A stretch of DNA of 64,000 nt from Streptomyces smaragdinus (GCF_009604385.1 NZ_WEGJ01000002.1:1-64000), one strand, 5' to 3'. Numbered from the stretch's first letter, positions 8,432 to 18,183 are shown. Notes: generated by a model not told the origin, from the sequence alone. Numbers and translations: made by a program.

Positions 8432-8489
8432 CACGTCCAGGTACCTACTAAGCGGTTGCTCATCTCACCAGGGCGAGGAGATCACCAGC

Positions 8490-9251
8490 ATGACCACCAC
8501 CGAGCAGAGAGTCGCCATCGTTACCGGCGCCGCGCGCGGCATCGGCGCCGCGACCGCGATCCGGCTGGCGGCCGAGGGCCGCGCCGTCGCGGTCATCGAC
8601 CTCGACGAGGCGGCCTGCAAGGGCACCGTCGACACGATCACCGCGGCCGGCGGCAAGGCGCTCGCGGTCGGCTGCGACGTGTCCGACGCCGCGCAGGTCG
8701 AGACCGCCGTGGCGTGGGTCGCCGAGGAGCTCGGCGCGCCGACGATCCTCGTCAACAACGCCGGCGTCATCCGCGACAACCTGCTCTTCAAGATGACGGA
8801 CGCCGACTGGGACACCGTCATGAACGTGCACCTCAAGGGCTCGTTCCTGATGACCCGCGCGATCCAGAAGTACATGGTGGACGCCCAGTTCGGCCGGATC
8901 GTCAACCTCTCCTCGTCCTCCGCCCTCGGCAACCGCGGTCAGGTCAACTACTCCGCCGCCAAGGCCGGCCTGCAGGGCTTCACCAAGACCCTGGCCCTGG
9001 AGCTCGGCAAGTTCGGCGTGACCGCCAACTCCGTCGCCCCCGGCTTCATCGCCACCGAGATGACGGCCCAGACCGCCGCCCGCATCGGCATGAGCTTCGA
9101 GGACTTCAAGAAGGCCGGCGCCGACGGCATCCCCGTCAAGCGCGTCGGCGAGCCGGAGGACATCGCCAACGCCATCGCCTTCTTCACCGGCGACGCGGCG
9201 GGCTTTGTATCCGGTCAGGTGCTGTATGTGGCCGGCGGCCCCCTCAACTGA
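8490..9251 (+). CDS. fabG: 3-oxoacyl-ACP reductase-like SDR
   Basis: 253 aa, ATG at 8490 with GGCGAGGAG upstream; an earlier in-frame start would overlap the promoter. Classical short-chain dehydrogenase: TGAARGIG cofactor loop near residue 14, NNAG at about 90, catalytic Ser in NLSSSSALG and YSAAK Tyr/Lys pair. NADP(H)-dependent reduction of 3-oxoacyl thioesters is the family's usual reaction. It is not next to other FAS II genes; it is followed 13 bp later by a second SDR, so the pair may serve a lipid or CoA-ester pathway rather than core fatty acid synthesis. The symbol denotes the family. Confidence 0.85.
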   Translation: MTTTEQRVAIVTGAARGIGAATAIRLAAEGRAVAVIDLDEAACKGTVDTITAAGGKALAVGCDVSDAAQVETAVAWVAEELGAPTILVNNAGVIRDNLLFKMTDADWDTVMNVHLKGSFLMTRAIQKYMVDAQFGRIVNLSSSSALGNRGQVNYSAAKAGLQGFTKTLALELGKFGVTANSVAPGFIATEMTAQTAARIGMSFEDFKKAGADGIPVKRVGEPEDIANAIAFFTGDAAGFVSGQVLYVAGGPLN

Positions 9252-9264
9252 CGGAGCGACGGAC

Positions 9265-10020
9265 ATGACCACCGAGAACAGCACCGAGGTCGCCCTCGTC
9301 ACGGGCGCCAGCCGCGGCATCGGCTTCGGCATCGCGCAGGCGATCGTCGCGCGCGGCGACCGGGTCGTGATCACCGGCCGCAACGAGGACGCCCTGAAGG
9401 AGGCCGTGGAGAAGCTCGGCGGCCCCGGGCACGCCCTGGGCGTCGCCGGCAAGGCGCACGACGAGGCGCACCAGGCGGCCGTCGTCGAGCAGGCCATGGA
9501 GACCTTCGGCCGCATCGACCACCTCGTCAACAACGCGGGCACCAACCCGGTCTTCGGCCCCATCGCGGACGTCGACCTGAACGTCGCCCGCAAGGTCTTC
9601 GAGACCAACGTGATCTCCGCCCTGGGCTTCGCCCAGCGGACCTGGAAGGCCTGGCAGTCGCAGCACGGCGGGACGATCGTCAACATCGCCTCCGTCGCGG
9701 GCCTGAACGCCTCGCCCTTCGTCGGTCCGTACGGCATCAGCAAGGCGGCGATGATCAACCTGACCCTGCAGCTGGCGCACGAGTTCGCGCCGGTGGTGCG
9801 GGTGAACGCGATCGCCCCGGCCGTGGTGAAGACGAAGTTCGCCACGGCGCTGTACGAGGGGCGCGAGGAGGAGGTCATCGCGCGCTATCCGATGGGCCGG
9901 CTCGGCGTGCCCGAGGACATCGGCGGGGCGGCGGCCTTCCTGACCTCGCCGGCGGCCGCCTGGATCACCGGTCAGACCCTGGTGATCGACGGCGGGATCT
10001 TCCTCAACGCGAGCGTCTGA
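9265..10020 (+). CDS. SDR family oxidoreductase
   Basis: 251 aa, ATG at 9265, 13 bp after the preceding SDR gene and probably cotranscribed. It has TGASRGIGFG for NAD(P) binding, NNAGTNPVFG, catalytic Ser in NIASVAG and YGISK as the Tyr/Lys pair, and the C-terminal TLVIDGG typical of classical SDRs. Substrate unknown; pairing with the FabG-like gene suggests consecutive or alternative carbonyl/hydroxyl steps. A large perfect hairpin follows. Confidence 0.85.
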   Translation: MTTENSTEVALVTGASRGIGFGIAQAIVARGDRVVITGRNEDALKEAVEKLGGPGHALGVAGKAHDEAHQAAVVEQAMETFGRIDHLVNNAGTNPVFGPIADVDLNVARKVFETNVISALGFAQRTWKAWQSQHGGTIVNIASVAGLNASPFVGPYGISKAAMINLTLQLAHEFAPVVRVNAIAPAVVKTKFATALYEGREEEVIARYPMGRLGVPEDIGGAAAFLTSPAAAWITGQTLVIDGGIFLNASV

Positions 10021-10095
10021 GGCGCGCGTACACACGGCCGTCCGGATCGGGATGCATCCCCTGATCGGACGTTTCGGCCGGTAAAGCAGTGGTAA

Positions 10096-10147
10096 AGAAG
10101 GGCCGGTCGAAGGGACCTCGCGAGAGGCCCCGTCGACCGGCCCTTCT
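10096..10147 (+). terminator. terminator of the SDR pair
   Basis: Perfect 15-bp stem AGAAGGGCCGGTCGA / TCGACCGGCCCTTCT with a 22-base loop that can itself fold (CCTCGCGAGAGG). It separates the SDR operon from the solute-binding protein gene. Confidence 0.8.
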
Positions 10148-10228
10148 CCGTCCTGACCTGCGTGCCGAGGCCCCGGGGGACTGCGGTAGGGTCTGCGACC
10201 AACGTCCGACGGTGTGGGTGCGAGGAGC

Positions 10229-11818
10229 ATGCGCGTGTTCTACGGAGTTAGGCCTCTGACGCTGGTTGTGGGCACGGTGATGACCGTGCTGATCTCCGGA
10301 TGCGGCGTTCTCTCGTCGGACGGCGGTGACGGCGAACAGCACATAACCGTCGGCACGACGAGCTACCCGAGCACCCTGGACCCGGCGAAGGCGTGGGACG
10401 GCTCATGGGAGCTGTACCGGAACGTGTTCCAGACGCTCCTGTTCATCCCCACCGGCAGCACCGACCCCGAGCCCGAGGCCGCCGAGCGCTGCCAGTTCGA
10501 CGACCGCAAGAGCACCGTCTACAGCTGCACCCTGCGCAAGGGCCTGAAGTTCTCCAACGGCAACGCACTGGACGTCGACGCCGTCAAGCACACCTTCGAC
10601 CGGATCGTGAAGATCAACGCGAAGACCGGTCCGGCCGCGCTGCTCGCCAACCTCGAGTCCGTGAAGATCACCGGTACCGAGCAGGTGACGTTTCGCCTCA
10701 AGGAGCCGGACAGCACCTTCCCGTTCATCCTCGCCACTCCCGCGACGGCCCTGGTGGACCCCGCCGAGTACCCCGCGGACAAGGCCCGCCCCGAGGACGA
10801 GCCGCTGATCGGCTCCGGGCCGTACACCCTCGAGTCGTACGAGCCGGGCGAGGTCTCCGAGCTCTCGGCCAACCCCGGTTACAAGGGTCTGCAGAAGCTC
10901 AAGAACAAGTCCGTGACCATCAAGTACTACGGCTCCTCCGACAAGATGATGGAAGAGCTGATGGACGACAAGCTCGACCTGACGTTCCGCGGGATGACCG
11001 CCGAACACATCGGGCGCTTCAGCGACGGCGGCGGTGTCGTCGACGGCGTCAAGCTCACCGAGGTCGTCGGCGCGGAGATCAACTACCTGGTGCTGAACGC
11101 CGGCCACGACCTGGTCTCCGACCCGGCCGTCCGCAAGGCGATCGCCCAGCTCGTCGACCGCAAGGCGCTGGTGCACCGGGTGTACGACGGGACGTCGGAG
11201 CCGCTGTACTCGATGGTGCCGCGCGGGATCGCCTCGCACACCACGCCGTTCTACGACATCTACCGCGAGCCCAACCGCGAGAAGGCGGCGAAGCTGCTGG
11301 CGGACGCCGGGGTGCAGACGCCGGTGCCGCTCACCTTCTGGTACACCACCGACCGGTACGGGACGTCCACGGCCGTCGAGTTCAAGGAGCTCAAGCGCCA
11401 GCTCGACTCCACCGGGCTGTTCGACATCACCATCAAGGGCCTGCCCTGGAAGGAGTTCCAGGAGGGCTACAACGCCGGCGAGTACCCGGTGTTCGGCCGC
11501 GGCTGGTTCCCCGACTTCCCCGACGCGGACAACTACATCGCCCCGTTCGTCGGCCCGAAGAACGCGCTGGGCACCCCGTACGAGGCAGACGAGATCACCG
11601 GTACGCTGCTGCCGCTGTCGCGCAAGGAGGCGGACCGGGGCGGCACGACCCAGTACTTCGCCCGGGCGCAGGAGGTCATCGCCGAGGACGTCCGGCTCCT
11701 CCCGCTGTGGCAGGGCCGCCAGTACGTGGCCTCCTACGAGGACGTCGCCGGCATCGAGTGGAGCCTGGACCCCTCGTCGATCATGCTGATGTCGGAGCTG
11801 CACAAGCTCGACTGGTGA
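10229..11818 (+). CDS. peptide ABC transporter substrate-binding lipoprotein (family 5)
   Basis: 529 aa, ATG at 10229 preceded by GAGGAG. It has a lipoprotein signal (MRVFYGVRPLTL, hydrophobic core, lipobox LISGC with Cys near residue 27), so it is anchored to the outer face of the membrane. The mature part shows the family-5 pattern: SYPSTLDPAKAWDG near the start, LRKGLKFSNGNALDVDAVKHT, and a C-terminal lobe with AQEVIAEDVRLLPLWQ. It binds peptides or similar solutes for ABC import, but no permease or ATPase gene is adjacent, so it is an orphan receptor. Confidence 0.85.
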   Translation: MRVFYGVRPLTLVVGTVMTVLISGCGVLSSDGGDGEQHITVGTTSYPSTLDPAKAWDGSWELYRNVFQTLLFIPTGSTDPEPEAAERCQFDDRKSTVYSCTLRKGLKFSNGNALDVDAVKHTFDRIVKINAKTGPAALLANLESVKITGTEQVTFRLKEPDSTFPFILATPATALVDPAEYPADKARPEDEPLIGSGPYTLESYEPGEVSELSANPGYKGLQKLKNKSVTIKYYGSSDKMMEELMDDKLDLTFRGMTAEHIGRFSDGGGVVDGVKLTEVVGAEINYLVLNAGHDLVSDPAVRKAIAQLVDRKALVHRVYDGTSEPLYSMVPRGIASHTTPFYDIYREPNREKAAKLLADAGVQTPVPLTFWYTTDRYGTSTAVEFKELKRQLDSTGLFDITIKGLPWKEFQEGYNAGEYPVFGRGWFPDFPDADNYIAPFVGPKNALGTPYEADEITGTLLPLSRKEADRGGTTQYFARAQEVIAEDVRLLPLWQGRQYVASYEDVAGIEWSLDPSSIMLMSELHKLDW

Positions 11819-11907
11819 CCTCTGATTCCCCGGTGGCGCCGGATTGTCGGTGCCCGGGGGTACGGTCGGGGCAGTCACAAACTGAACGGCAGTGGAAGGA
11901 AGTTCAC

Positions 11908-12606
11908 GTGGATGCAGCCGTGACCGACACGCTCCCGGAGTCCTGGGCGGGCGTGCTCGGCGAGGAGCTCCAGCAGCCCTACTTCAAGGAGCTCACCGAG
12001 TTCGTGGAGGAGGAGCGGGCCAAGGGCCCGGTGTACCCGCCGCGCGGCGAGGTGTTCGCGGCCCTGGAGGCGACGCCCTTCGACCGGGTGAAGGTGCTCG
12101 TCCTGGGCCAGGACCCGTATCACGGCGAGGGCCAGGGCCACGGGCTGTGCTTCTCGGTGCGGCCGGGGGTGCGCATCCCGCCGTCCCTGCGCAACATCTA
12201 CAAGGAGCTGCACGCCGAGACGGGCCTGCCGATCCCGGACAACGGCTATCTGATGCCGTGGGCCCAGCAGGGCGTGCTGCTGCTCAACGCGGTGCTGACC
12301 GTGCGCTCCGGCGAGGCCAACTCGCACAAGGACCGGGGCTGGGAGCGGTTCACCGACGCCGTCATCAAGGCCGTGGCCGAGCGGCCCGACCCGGCGGTGT
12401 TCGTGCTGTGGGGCGCGTACGCCAAGAAGAAGAAGCGGCTCATCGACACCGAGCGGCACGTGGTGGTCGAGGGGGCGCACCCCTCGCCGCTGTCGGCGAA
12501 GAAGTTCTTCGGCTCGAAGCCGTTCACGCAGATAGACGAGGCGGTCGCCGCCCAGGGCCACGAGGCCGTGGACTGGCGGATCCCGGACCTCAAGGCCAAG
12601 AAGTAG
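11908..12606 (+). CDS. ung: uracil-DNA glycosylase
   Basis: 232 aa. GTG at 11908 with GGAAGGAAG at good spacing; an earlier ATG is less well placed. Family-1 UDG: the water-activating motif GQDPYHGEGQGHGL near residue 66, FSVRPGVRIPPSL, and the C-terminal HPSPLS DNA-intercalation motif. It removes uracil from DNA as the first step of base-excision repair in the cytoplasm. It stands alone; the methyltransferase gene starts 56 bp later. Confidence 0.95.
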   Translation: MDAAVTDTLPESWAGVLGEELQQPYFKELTEFVEEERAKGPVYPPRGEVFAALEATPFDRVKVLVLGQDPYHGEGQGHGLCFSVRPGVRIPPSLRNIYKELHAETGLPIPDNGYLMPWAQQGVLLLNAVLTVRSGEANSHKDRGWERFTDAVIKAVAERPDPAVFVLWGAYAKKKKRLIDTERHVVVEGAHPSPLSAKKFFGSKPFTQIDEAVAAQGHEAVDWRIPDLKAKK

Positions 12607-12662
12607 GCCCGGGCGGGGAAAACGGGTTGAGCGGTCGTGCGCGGTTCCAGGAGGATCCGCGC

Positions 12663-13496
12663 ATGACCGACCTCGACGCTCCCGGCGGATTCGACCCGGC
12701 GATCCTCGCCTACTACGAGCGCGGCGACGAGGACGCCCGGCTGCGCACGGACCCGGGCAGCGACGCGGGCAACCGGCTCGAGTTCTGGCGCACCCAGGAC
12801 GTCCTGCGCCGCACCCTCCCCGCCCAGCCGGGCCGCCTCCTGGACGTCGGCGGCGGTCCCGGCGCCCACGCCGCGTGGCTGGCCGCCGACGGCTGGACCG
12901 TCGACCTGATCGACCCGGTGCCGCTGCACGTCACCCAGGCCGCCGCGCTGCCCGGCGTCACGGCCCGCACCGGCGACGCCCGCCGGCTGGACTGCCCCGA
13001 CGCCGCCTACGACGCGGTGCTGCTCCTCGGCCCCCTCTACCACCTCCCCGAGCGCGCCGACCGCCTGCGGGCGCTGCGCGAGGCCGCCCGCGCGGTGCGC
13101 CCGGGCGGAGTGGTGGCCGCAGCGGAGATCAGCCGGTACGCGGGGCTCAACGACAACCTCCACCGGGGCCGGTACTTCGACCCCGAGGTGCGCCGGATGA
13201 CCGACGCCGTCCTGGTCGACGGCTGTCAGGGCGGCCCCGAGCTCCGGCTGTTCACCACCGCCTACTTCCACGACCCGGCCGAGATCCCCGGCGAGTTCGC
13301 CGCGGCCGGACTGACGGACGTCGTCACCCGGGGCCTGGAGGGCACGGCCTGGCTGATGCCCGGCATGGACCGCCACCTCGACGACCCGGAGCGCCGCGCC
13401 GTCGTGCTGCACGCCCTGCGTCAGGTCGAGACCGCCCCCGCGCTGCTCGGCGCCAGCGGCCATCTCCTCACCACCGCGCTGCGGCCGGCGGACTGA
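12663..13496 (+). CDS. class I SAM-dependent methyltransferase
   Basis: 277 aa, ATG at 12663. The SAM-binding motif I is LLDVGGGPGAHAAWLA near residue 60, followed by an acidic residue at the end of strand 2 (VDLIDP) and the motif with LGPLYHLPERADR. The C-terminal portion contains TAWLMPGMD. Small-molecule methyltransferases of this type are common in Streptomyces; the substrate cannot be inferred. It is probably read with ung or from its own start region. Confidence 0.8.
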   Translation: MTDLDAPGGFDPAILAYYERGDEDARLRTDPGSDAGNRLEFWRTQDVLRRTLPAQPGRLLDVGGGPGAHAAWLAADGWTVDLIDPVPLHVTQAAALPGVTARTGDARRLDCPDAAYDAVLLLGPLYHLPERADRLRALREAARAVRPGGVVAAAEISRYAGLNDNLHRGRYFDPEVRRMTDAVLVDGCQGGPELRLFTTAYFHDPAEIPGEFAAAGLTDVVTRGLEGTAWLMPGMDRHLDDPERRAVVLHALRQVETAPALLGASGHLLTTALRPAD

Positions 13497-13588
13497 TCCC
13501 GGACACGTCCCGAGCCTCAGCGAAAACACCGCGCCCCCCGGTTAGCGTCGTCGCGTACAGCAGCCGCGACAGCACCCGGGAGCCCGCG

Positions 13589-14041
13589 TTGGCCGACGAC
13601 GCCGTGATGACGAGGATCGGCCAGGCCGTCATGCTGCACCGCGGCGGCGACCGGGAGGAGGCCCGCCGGCGGCTGGCCGCCCTGTGGGCCCAGCTCGACG
13701 CCCGCGCCCCCGCCCTGCACCGGTGCACCCTCGCGCACTTCCTCGCCGGCACCCAGGAGGACCCCGACGACCGGCTCGCCTGGGACCTGCGCGCCCTGCA
13801 TGCCGCCACCGGCGGGCACGGCCCCGAGGACCGGGCGGTGCGCGCCTTCTACCCCTCGCTTCATCTGAGCCTGGCCGCCGACTACGTCCGTCTGCGCCGC
13901 CCCGAGCACGCCCGGCGCGCCCTGGAGCGGGCCCGCGACACGGCGGCGGGGCTGGGCGACGACGCGTACGGGCGATGCGTCCGCGCCGCCATCGACCGGC
14001 TGGGCCCCGCCGTCAGCGGCGCGGGCGGGCAGCCTCCGTGA
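13589..14041 (+). CDS. TPR-like helical protein of unknown function
   Basis: 150 aa from a TTG at 13589 with GGGAG six bases upstream; an in-frame ATG at 13607 is the alternative. Entirely helical, with residues spaced as in tetratricopeptide-like repeats (GDREEARRRLAALWAQLD, then LRRPEHARRALERARDTA). No enzyme motif or signal peptide. Such short TPR-like proteins are widespread in Streptomyces and usually act as protein-interaction units. Its partner is unknown. Confidence 0.65.
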   Translation: MADDAVMTRIGQAVMLHRGGDREEARRRLAALWAQLDARAPALHRCTLAHFLAGTQEDPDDRLAWDLRALHAATGGHGPEDRAVRAFYPSLHLSLAADYVRLRRPEHARRALERARDTAAGLGDDAYGRCVRAAIDRLGPAVSGAGGQPP

Positions 14042-14097
14042 CCGGCAGGGCCACCCCGTAAGCTGCCCCACCAGGCAGGCAGACGGGAGACCTCACG

Positions 14098-15024
14098 ATG
14101 GCACACGGCAGCGCCCCGCTCAGAGCAGGCGTGATCGGACTCGGCGACATCGCCCGGAAGGCATACCTCCCGGTGCTCACCGCCCGGCCCGGACTCGAGC
14201 TGCACCTGCAGACGCGCACCCCGGCCACCCTCGACGAGGTCGGCGACACCTACGGCATCCCCGCGGCACGCCGCCACACCGATCTGGACTCCCTGCTCGA
14301 GGCGGGTCTCGACGCCGCGTTCGTGCACGCCCCCACCGACGTCCACGAGGAGATCACCACCCGGCTGATCGACGCCGGCGTCCCGGTCTACGTGGACAAG
14401 CCCCTCGCCTACGACCTCGCCGCCTGCGAACGCCTCGTGCGTCTCGCCGAGGACCGGGGCGTCGGCCTCACGGTCGGCTTCAACCGCCGCCTCGCCCCGG
14501 CGTACGCGCAGTGCCTGGAGCACCCGCGTGAGCTGATCCTCATGCAGAAGAACCGGGTGGGCCTGCCGGAGGACCCGCGCGCCATGGTGTACGACGACTT
14601 CATCCACGTCGTCGACACCCTGCGCTTCCTGCTCCCCGGACCCGCCGACCACATCGACGTCCGCGCCCGGATCCGCGACGGCCTCATGCACCACGTCGTG
14701 CTGCAGCTCTCCGGTGACGGCTTCACCGCGATCGGCGCCATGAACCGGCTGTCCGGCTCGACGGAGGAGATCCTCGAGCTGTCCGGCCAGGACACCAAGC
14801 GCGAGGTGCGCAACATCGCCGACGTCATCGACCACAAGGGCCAGCCGAGCGTGCGCCGGCGCGGCGACTGGGTGCCCGTGGCCCGCCAGCGCGGCATCGA
14901 GCAGGCCGTGCTGGCGTTCCTGGACGCGGTACGCGACGGGGAGACGGTCAGCGCCCGGGACGCGCTGCTGACGCACGCCCTGTGCGAGGAGGTCGTCCTG
15001 CGCGCCCTCGCGCAGTCCGCCTGA
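14098..15024 (+). CDS. Gfo/Idh/MocA family oxidoreductase
   Basis: 308 aa, ATG at 14098. The N-terminal Rossmann fold has GVIGLGDIARKAYLPVL (GxGxxA-like). The family signature YVDKPLAYD, with the catalytic Lys, lies near residue 100, and a C-terminal alpha/beta domain follows (DDFIHVVDTLRFL). It is an NAD(P)-dependent sugar or inositol-type dehydrogenase; substrate unknown. Its 3' end overlaps the convergent lnt gene by 77 bp. Confidence 0.85.
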   Translation: MAHGSAPLRAGVIGLGDIARKAYLPVLTARPGLELHLQTRTPATLDEVGDTYGIPAARRHTDLDSLLEAGLDAAFVHAPTDVHEEITTRLIDAGVPVYVDKPLAYDLAACERLVRLAEDRGVGLTVGFNRRLAPAYAQCLEHPRELILMQKNRVGLPEDPRAMVYDDFIHVVDTLRFLLPGPADHIDVRARIRDGLMHHVVLQLSGDGFTAIGAMNRLSGSTEEILELSGQDTKREVRNIADVIDHKGQPSVRRRGDWVPVARQRGIEQAVLAFLDAVRDGETVSARDALLTHALCEEVVLRALAQSA

Positions 15025-16555
15025 GCACCTCCCCGGCGGCGTGGAGCGCGAGGAGCGCCGGCGCCGCGAACAGCGCCCAGTCGCCGAGGCGGACGTACGC
15101 CGTCGTCCCCTCGGCCAGCGGTACGTCGTACACCGTGGCGGCGGCGTCGTCGGTGCCGAGCCGCGGGCCGGCCGGCTTCCCGCCGGGGCCGAAGACGGCG
15201 CTCACCCCGGTGAGCGTGGCGTGCACGACCGGCCGGCCCGTCTCCGCCGCCCGCAGCGCGGCGAGCGAGGCGTGCTGGCCGGGCGCCCAGCTGTGCTGGA
15301 ACGTCGAGGTCGACGACTGGACGACCAGCACGTCCGCGCCCTCGCGCACCAGATGCCGGCTCATGTCGGGGAACGCCGACTCGAAGCACACCAGCGGCCC
15401 GGCCCGTACCCCGTCCGCCAGGGTGAGGACGACGGGACGGGTGCCCCGCCGCCGGTCCTCGCCGGCCGCGCGGCCGACGGAGGTGGCCCAGCCGAGGACG
15501 CCGCGGAAGGGGACGTACTCGCCGAACGGCACCAGCCGCATCTTGTCGTAGCGGCCGCGGATCCGGCCGTCCGGGCCGATCAGTATCGAACTCTTGTAGA
15601 TGCCGGGCTTGTCGGAGCGCCGCGCGTCCACGTTGACCAGCAGTTCGGCGCCCGTACGCCGGGAGAGCGCCGCCAGCCGGCGGACGAAGTCCGGGCGCCC
15701 CGCGAGATCGGCGCCGACGCTGCTCTCGCCCCACACCACCAGGTCCAGACTCCCGGTGGGCAGTTGCCGGGTCAGTTCCTCGGCGCGGTCGAACCGCGCC
15801 TCGTACCCGTGGATCACCCCCGGCTGCACCACGGCGATCCGCAGCGCCCCGGTGACCTCCGGCCGCGGCAGCCACAGTGAGCAGGCGGTGACGAAGGCGC
15901 TCCCCGCGACCAGCGCCACGACGGCGGCGGTACGGGCCCGGGGCGCCGAAACGAGCAGCGCCAGCGCGGTGTTCGCGGCCACCACCAGCTGTCCCACCAG
16001 CCACACGCCGCCCAGCGACGCGACACGCAGTTGCGCCGGCACCTGCCACTGACTCGCTCCCAGCAGCCCCCACGGCCCGCCCAGGGACTCCCACGACCGC
16101 ACCAGCTCGACCACCGTCCACCCGGCGGGCACCAGCACCAGCGCGTATCCGGGCGCCCGGTCGCGCAGCCGGTGCACCAGCCACCCCCACGGCGCCCACA
16201 GCGCGCCCAGCAGCGCGGCGATCACCACGAGGAAGACGTGCAGGCTGGGCGCCAGCCAGTGGTGCTGGGCGGCCATGAACCCGATCCCGCCCAGCCACCC
16301 CTCGAGCGCGGCCCGCCGCGGGGTGGGCGCCGACCGCAGGAGCAGCAGCCACGGCACCAGGGCCACGTACGCGAACCACCACCACGCGGGCGCGGGGAAC
16401 GCCAGCGCGGGCAGCGCGCCCGCGAGGAGGGCACCGCAGGCCCGGGGCCAGGGGGACGGCGCGCGGTCCCGGGAGTCGCGGCTCTCCGCGTCCAGGCCGG
16501 ACCGGCGGGACCGGCGGGGCCGGCGGGACAGCGCGAGGCGGGGCCGGGAGATCAC
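14948..16555 (-). CDS. lnt: apolipoprotein N-acyltransferase
   Basis: About 535 aa. I take GTG at 16555 (VISRPRLALSRR); GTG at 16573 is an alternative and neither has a strong ribosome binding site. The N-terminal half holds several membrane segments (LLAGALPALAFPAPAWWWF and following). The C-terminal half is a nitrilase-fold domain with the Glu-Lys-Cys triad in WGESS, RYDKMRLVPFGEYVPF and CFESAFP. Lnt adds the third acyl chain to lipoproteins. The tail is Arg/Gly-rich and unusually long, and the gene end overlaps the opposite-strand oxidoreductase. Confidence 0.9.
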   Translation of the reverse strand: MISRPRLALSRRPRRSRRSGLDAESRDSRDRAPSPWPRACGALLAGALPALAFPAPAWWWFAYVALVPWLLLLRSAPTPRRAALEGWLGGIGFMAAQHHWLAPSLHVFLVVIAALLGALWAPWGWLVHRLRDRAPGYALVLVPAGWTVVELVRSWESLGGPWGLLGASQWQVPAQLRVASLGGVWLVGQLVVAANTALALLVSAPRARTAAVVALVAGSAFVTACSLWLPRPEVTGALRIAVVQPGVIHGYEARFDRAEELTRQLPTGSLDLVVWGESSVGADLAGRPDFVRRLAALSRRTGAELLVNVDARRSDKPGIYKSSILIGPDGRIRGRYDKMRLVPFGEYVPFRGVLGWATSVGRAAGEDRRRGTRPVVLTLADGVRAGPLVCFESAFPDMSRHLVREGADVLVVQSSTSTFQHSWAPGQHASLAALRAAETGRPVVHATLTGVSAVFGPGGKPAGPRLGTDDAAATVYDVPLAEGTTAYVRLGDWALFAAPALLALHAAGEVLRRTARGRAGRPPRTGRASAARPGR

Positions 16556-16702
16556 CGCTCCAGTGTGGGCCACACGTCCGGCGCAGGCACAGGGGGCGAA
16601 CGGAGGGCAGGCGTCACCCGCCCGGCCCCCTTCCCGCCGCCCCGGGATGCGGACGGGCCCGGCACCGCGCACCCTGTGCGAGGACCACTTACGGAGGCGT
16701 GG

Positions 16703-17857
16703 ATGGCACGGGGCAGGGCGGGAGCGCGCGAGCGGATGCTGGAGCGGCGCCGGACGACGGGCCGGGTGCTGGCGTCGGCCGCGGCCGTCGCCGCCGGGGT
16801 GGCGCTGTGCACCGCGGCGGGCTCACCGCGCCCGGCGCCGGCCGCGCGGGACGACCACCGGCCGCCGGGGCGGGCCTTCACCCTGCTGGCCACCGGGGAC
16901 GTCATCCCGTACCCGTCGATCGTGGACCAGGCGCGGGCGGACGCCGGGGGAGAGGGCTACGACTTCCGGAAGATCTTCGCCGGGGCGCGCCCCGCCGTCG
17001 CGGCGGCGGATCTGGCGGTGTGCCATCTGGAGACGCCGTTCGGGGCGCCGGAGGGCCCGTTCACCGGATACCCGGTGTTCTCCGTGCCGCCGCAGCTGGC
17101 CGGGGCGCTGCGTGACACGGGGTACGACAGCTGCTCCACCGCGTCCAACCACGCGCTGGACGGCGGTACGGACGGGGTGCGCCGTACGCTCGCGGCCCTG
17201 GACGAGGCGGGCGTGGCGCACGCCGGGACGGGCCGTACCCGCGGGGAGGCGGCGCGGCCGGCGCTGCTGCGTGCGGGCGGGGCGAGGGTGGCGCACCTGT
17301 CGTACACCGCGTTCAGCAATCTGGAGCCGCCGGGCGGCGAGACCTGGGCGGTCAACCGGCTCGACCCCCGGCGGATCGCCGCCGACGCCTGCGCGGCCCG
17401 GCGGGCGGGGGCGGACGTGGTGGTGGTGAGCCTGCACTGGGGCACGGAATGGCAGCGGGAGCCGGACCGCCGGCAACTGCGCCTGGCCGAGCGGCTGACC
17501 CGCTCGGCCACCGCCGGCCGCAAGGACATCGACCTGGTGCTGGGCACCCACAACCATGTGCCGCAGGCCTACGAGAAGCTCCACGGCACCTGGGTCGTCT
17601 ACGGCCTGGGCGACCAGGTCGCCAGCTTCGTCCCCGGCCTCGACCGGGGCAACGAGGGCTCCGCCGCCCGCTTCACGTTCACCCCGCGAGGCGGACGCTG
17701 GACGGTCACCCGGGCGGAGTTCCTGGCCCAGCGGTCCGACCAGGGCCCGCCGTTCCGCCTCGTACCGGCGAGCGCGGACGTACGGGAACGGGTGAGCGAC
17801 GCCGTGCTGAGCCGGGGCGCCGGCGCGGACGGCCTGCGCCCGGCGGCGGACGGCTGA
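16703..17857 (+). CDS. CapA family protein (metallophosphatase-like)
   Basis: 384 aa, ATG at 16703 preceded by CGGAGG. An Arg-rich start and a hydrophobic stretch (VLASAAAVAAGVALCTAAG) look like a signal peptide or anchor, so the domain faces outside. The CapA/calcineurin-like fold is seen in LLATGDVIPYPS, ETPFGA, STASNHALDGG, SLHWGTEWQ and GTHNHVPQAYE. CapA relatives act on poly-gamma-glutamate or other surface polymers. It is divergent from lnt and ends four bases before the convergent EF-hand gene. Confidence 0.85.
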   Translation: MARGRAGARERMLERRRTTGRVLASAAAVAAGVALCTAAGSPRPAPAARDDHRPPGRAFTLLATGDVIPYPSIVDQARADAGGEGYDFRKIFAGARPAVAAADLAVCHLETPFGAPEGPFTGYPVFSVPPQLAGALRDTGYDSCSTASNHALDGGTDGVRRTLAALDEAGVAHAGTGRTRGEAARPALLRAGGARVAHLSYTAFSNLEPPGGETWAVNRLDPRRIAADACAARRAGADVVVVSLHWGTEWQREPDRRQLRLAERLTRSATAGRKDIDLVLGTHNHVPQAYEKLHGTWVVYGLGDQVASFVPGLDRGNEGSAARFTFTPRGGRWTVTRAEFLAQRSDQGPPFRLVPASADVRERVSDAVLSRGAGADGLRPAADG

Positions 17858-17861
17858 CGCG

Positions 17862-18086
17862 TCAGTGCTCCTGGGCCTTGTGGTACACGTCGAGGAACTC
17901 CTCGAAGGACAGCAGCCCGTCGCCGTTCTGGTCCTTGGCGTTCAGCACGGCCTCGGCCTGCCCGACCGTGAACGTGTGGTCCCCCATGGCCGACATGGCC
18001 TGCTTGAACTCGTCGGGGGTGACGAACCCGTCCCCGTTGAGGTCGAACTTGTTGAACGCCTGACGTGCCGCGTCGGCATCGGTCAT
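17862..18086 (-). CDS. EF-hand calcium-binding protein
   Basis: 74 aa with two canonical EF-hand loops: DLNGDGFVTPDE and DQNGDGLLSFEE, each with all expected oxygen ligands. Small calmodulin-like proteins of this size are typical of Streptomyces and bind Ca2+ in the cytoplasm; downstream targets are unknown. It is a single gene, tail to tail with capA. Confidence 0.92.
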   Translation of the reverse strand: MTDADAARQAFNKFDLNGDGFVTPDEFKQAMSAMGDHTFTVGQAEAVLNAKDQNGDGLLSFEEFLDVYHKAQEH

Positions 18087-18183
18087 GACTGTCCCCTCCC
18101 AGTGCGTGTGTGAAACCGGTCAACGACGCGGCGCGTGCACCGCGGTTCGAAGCTCCCCAAACCCTAGGACACCTGTCCGGAGG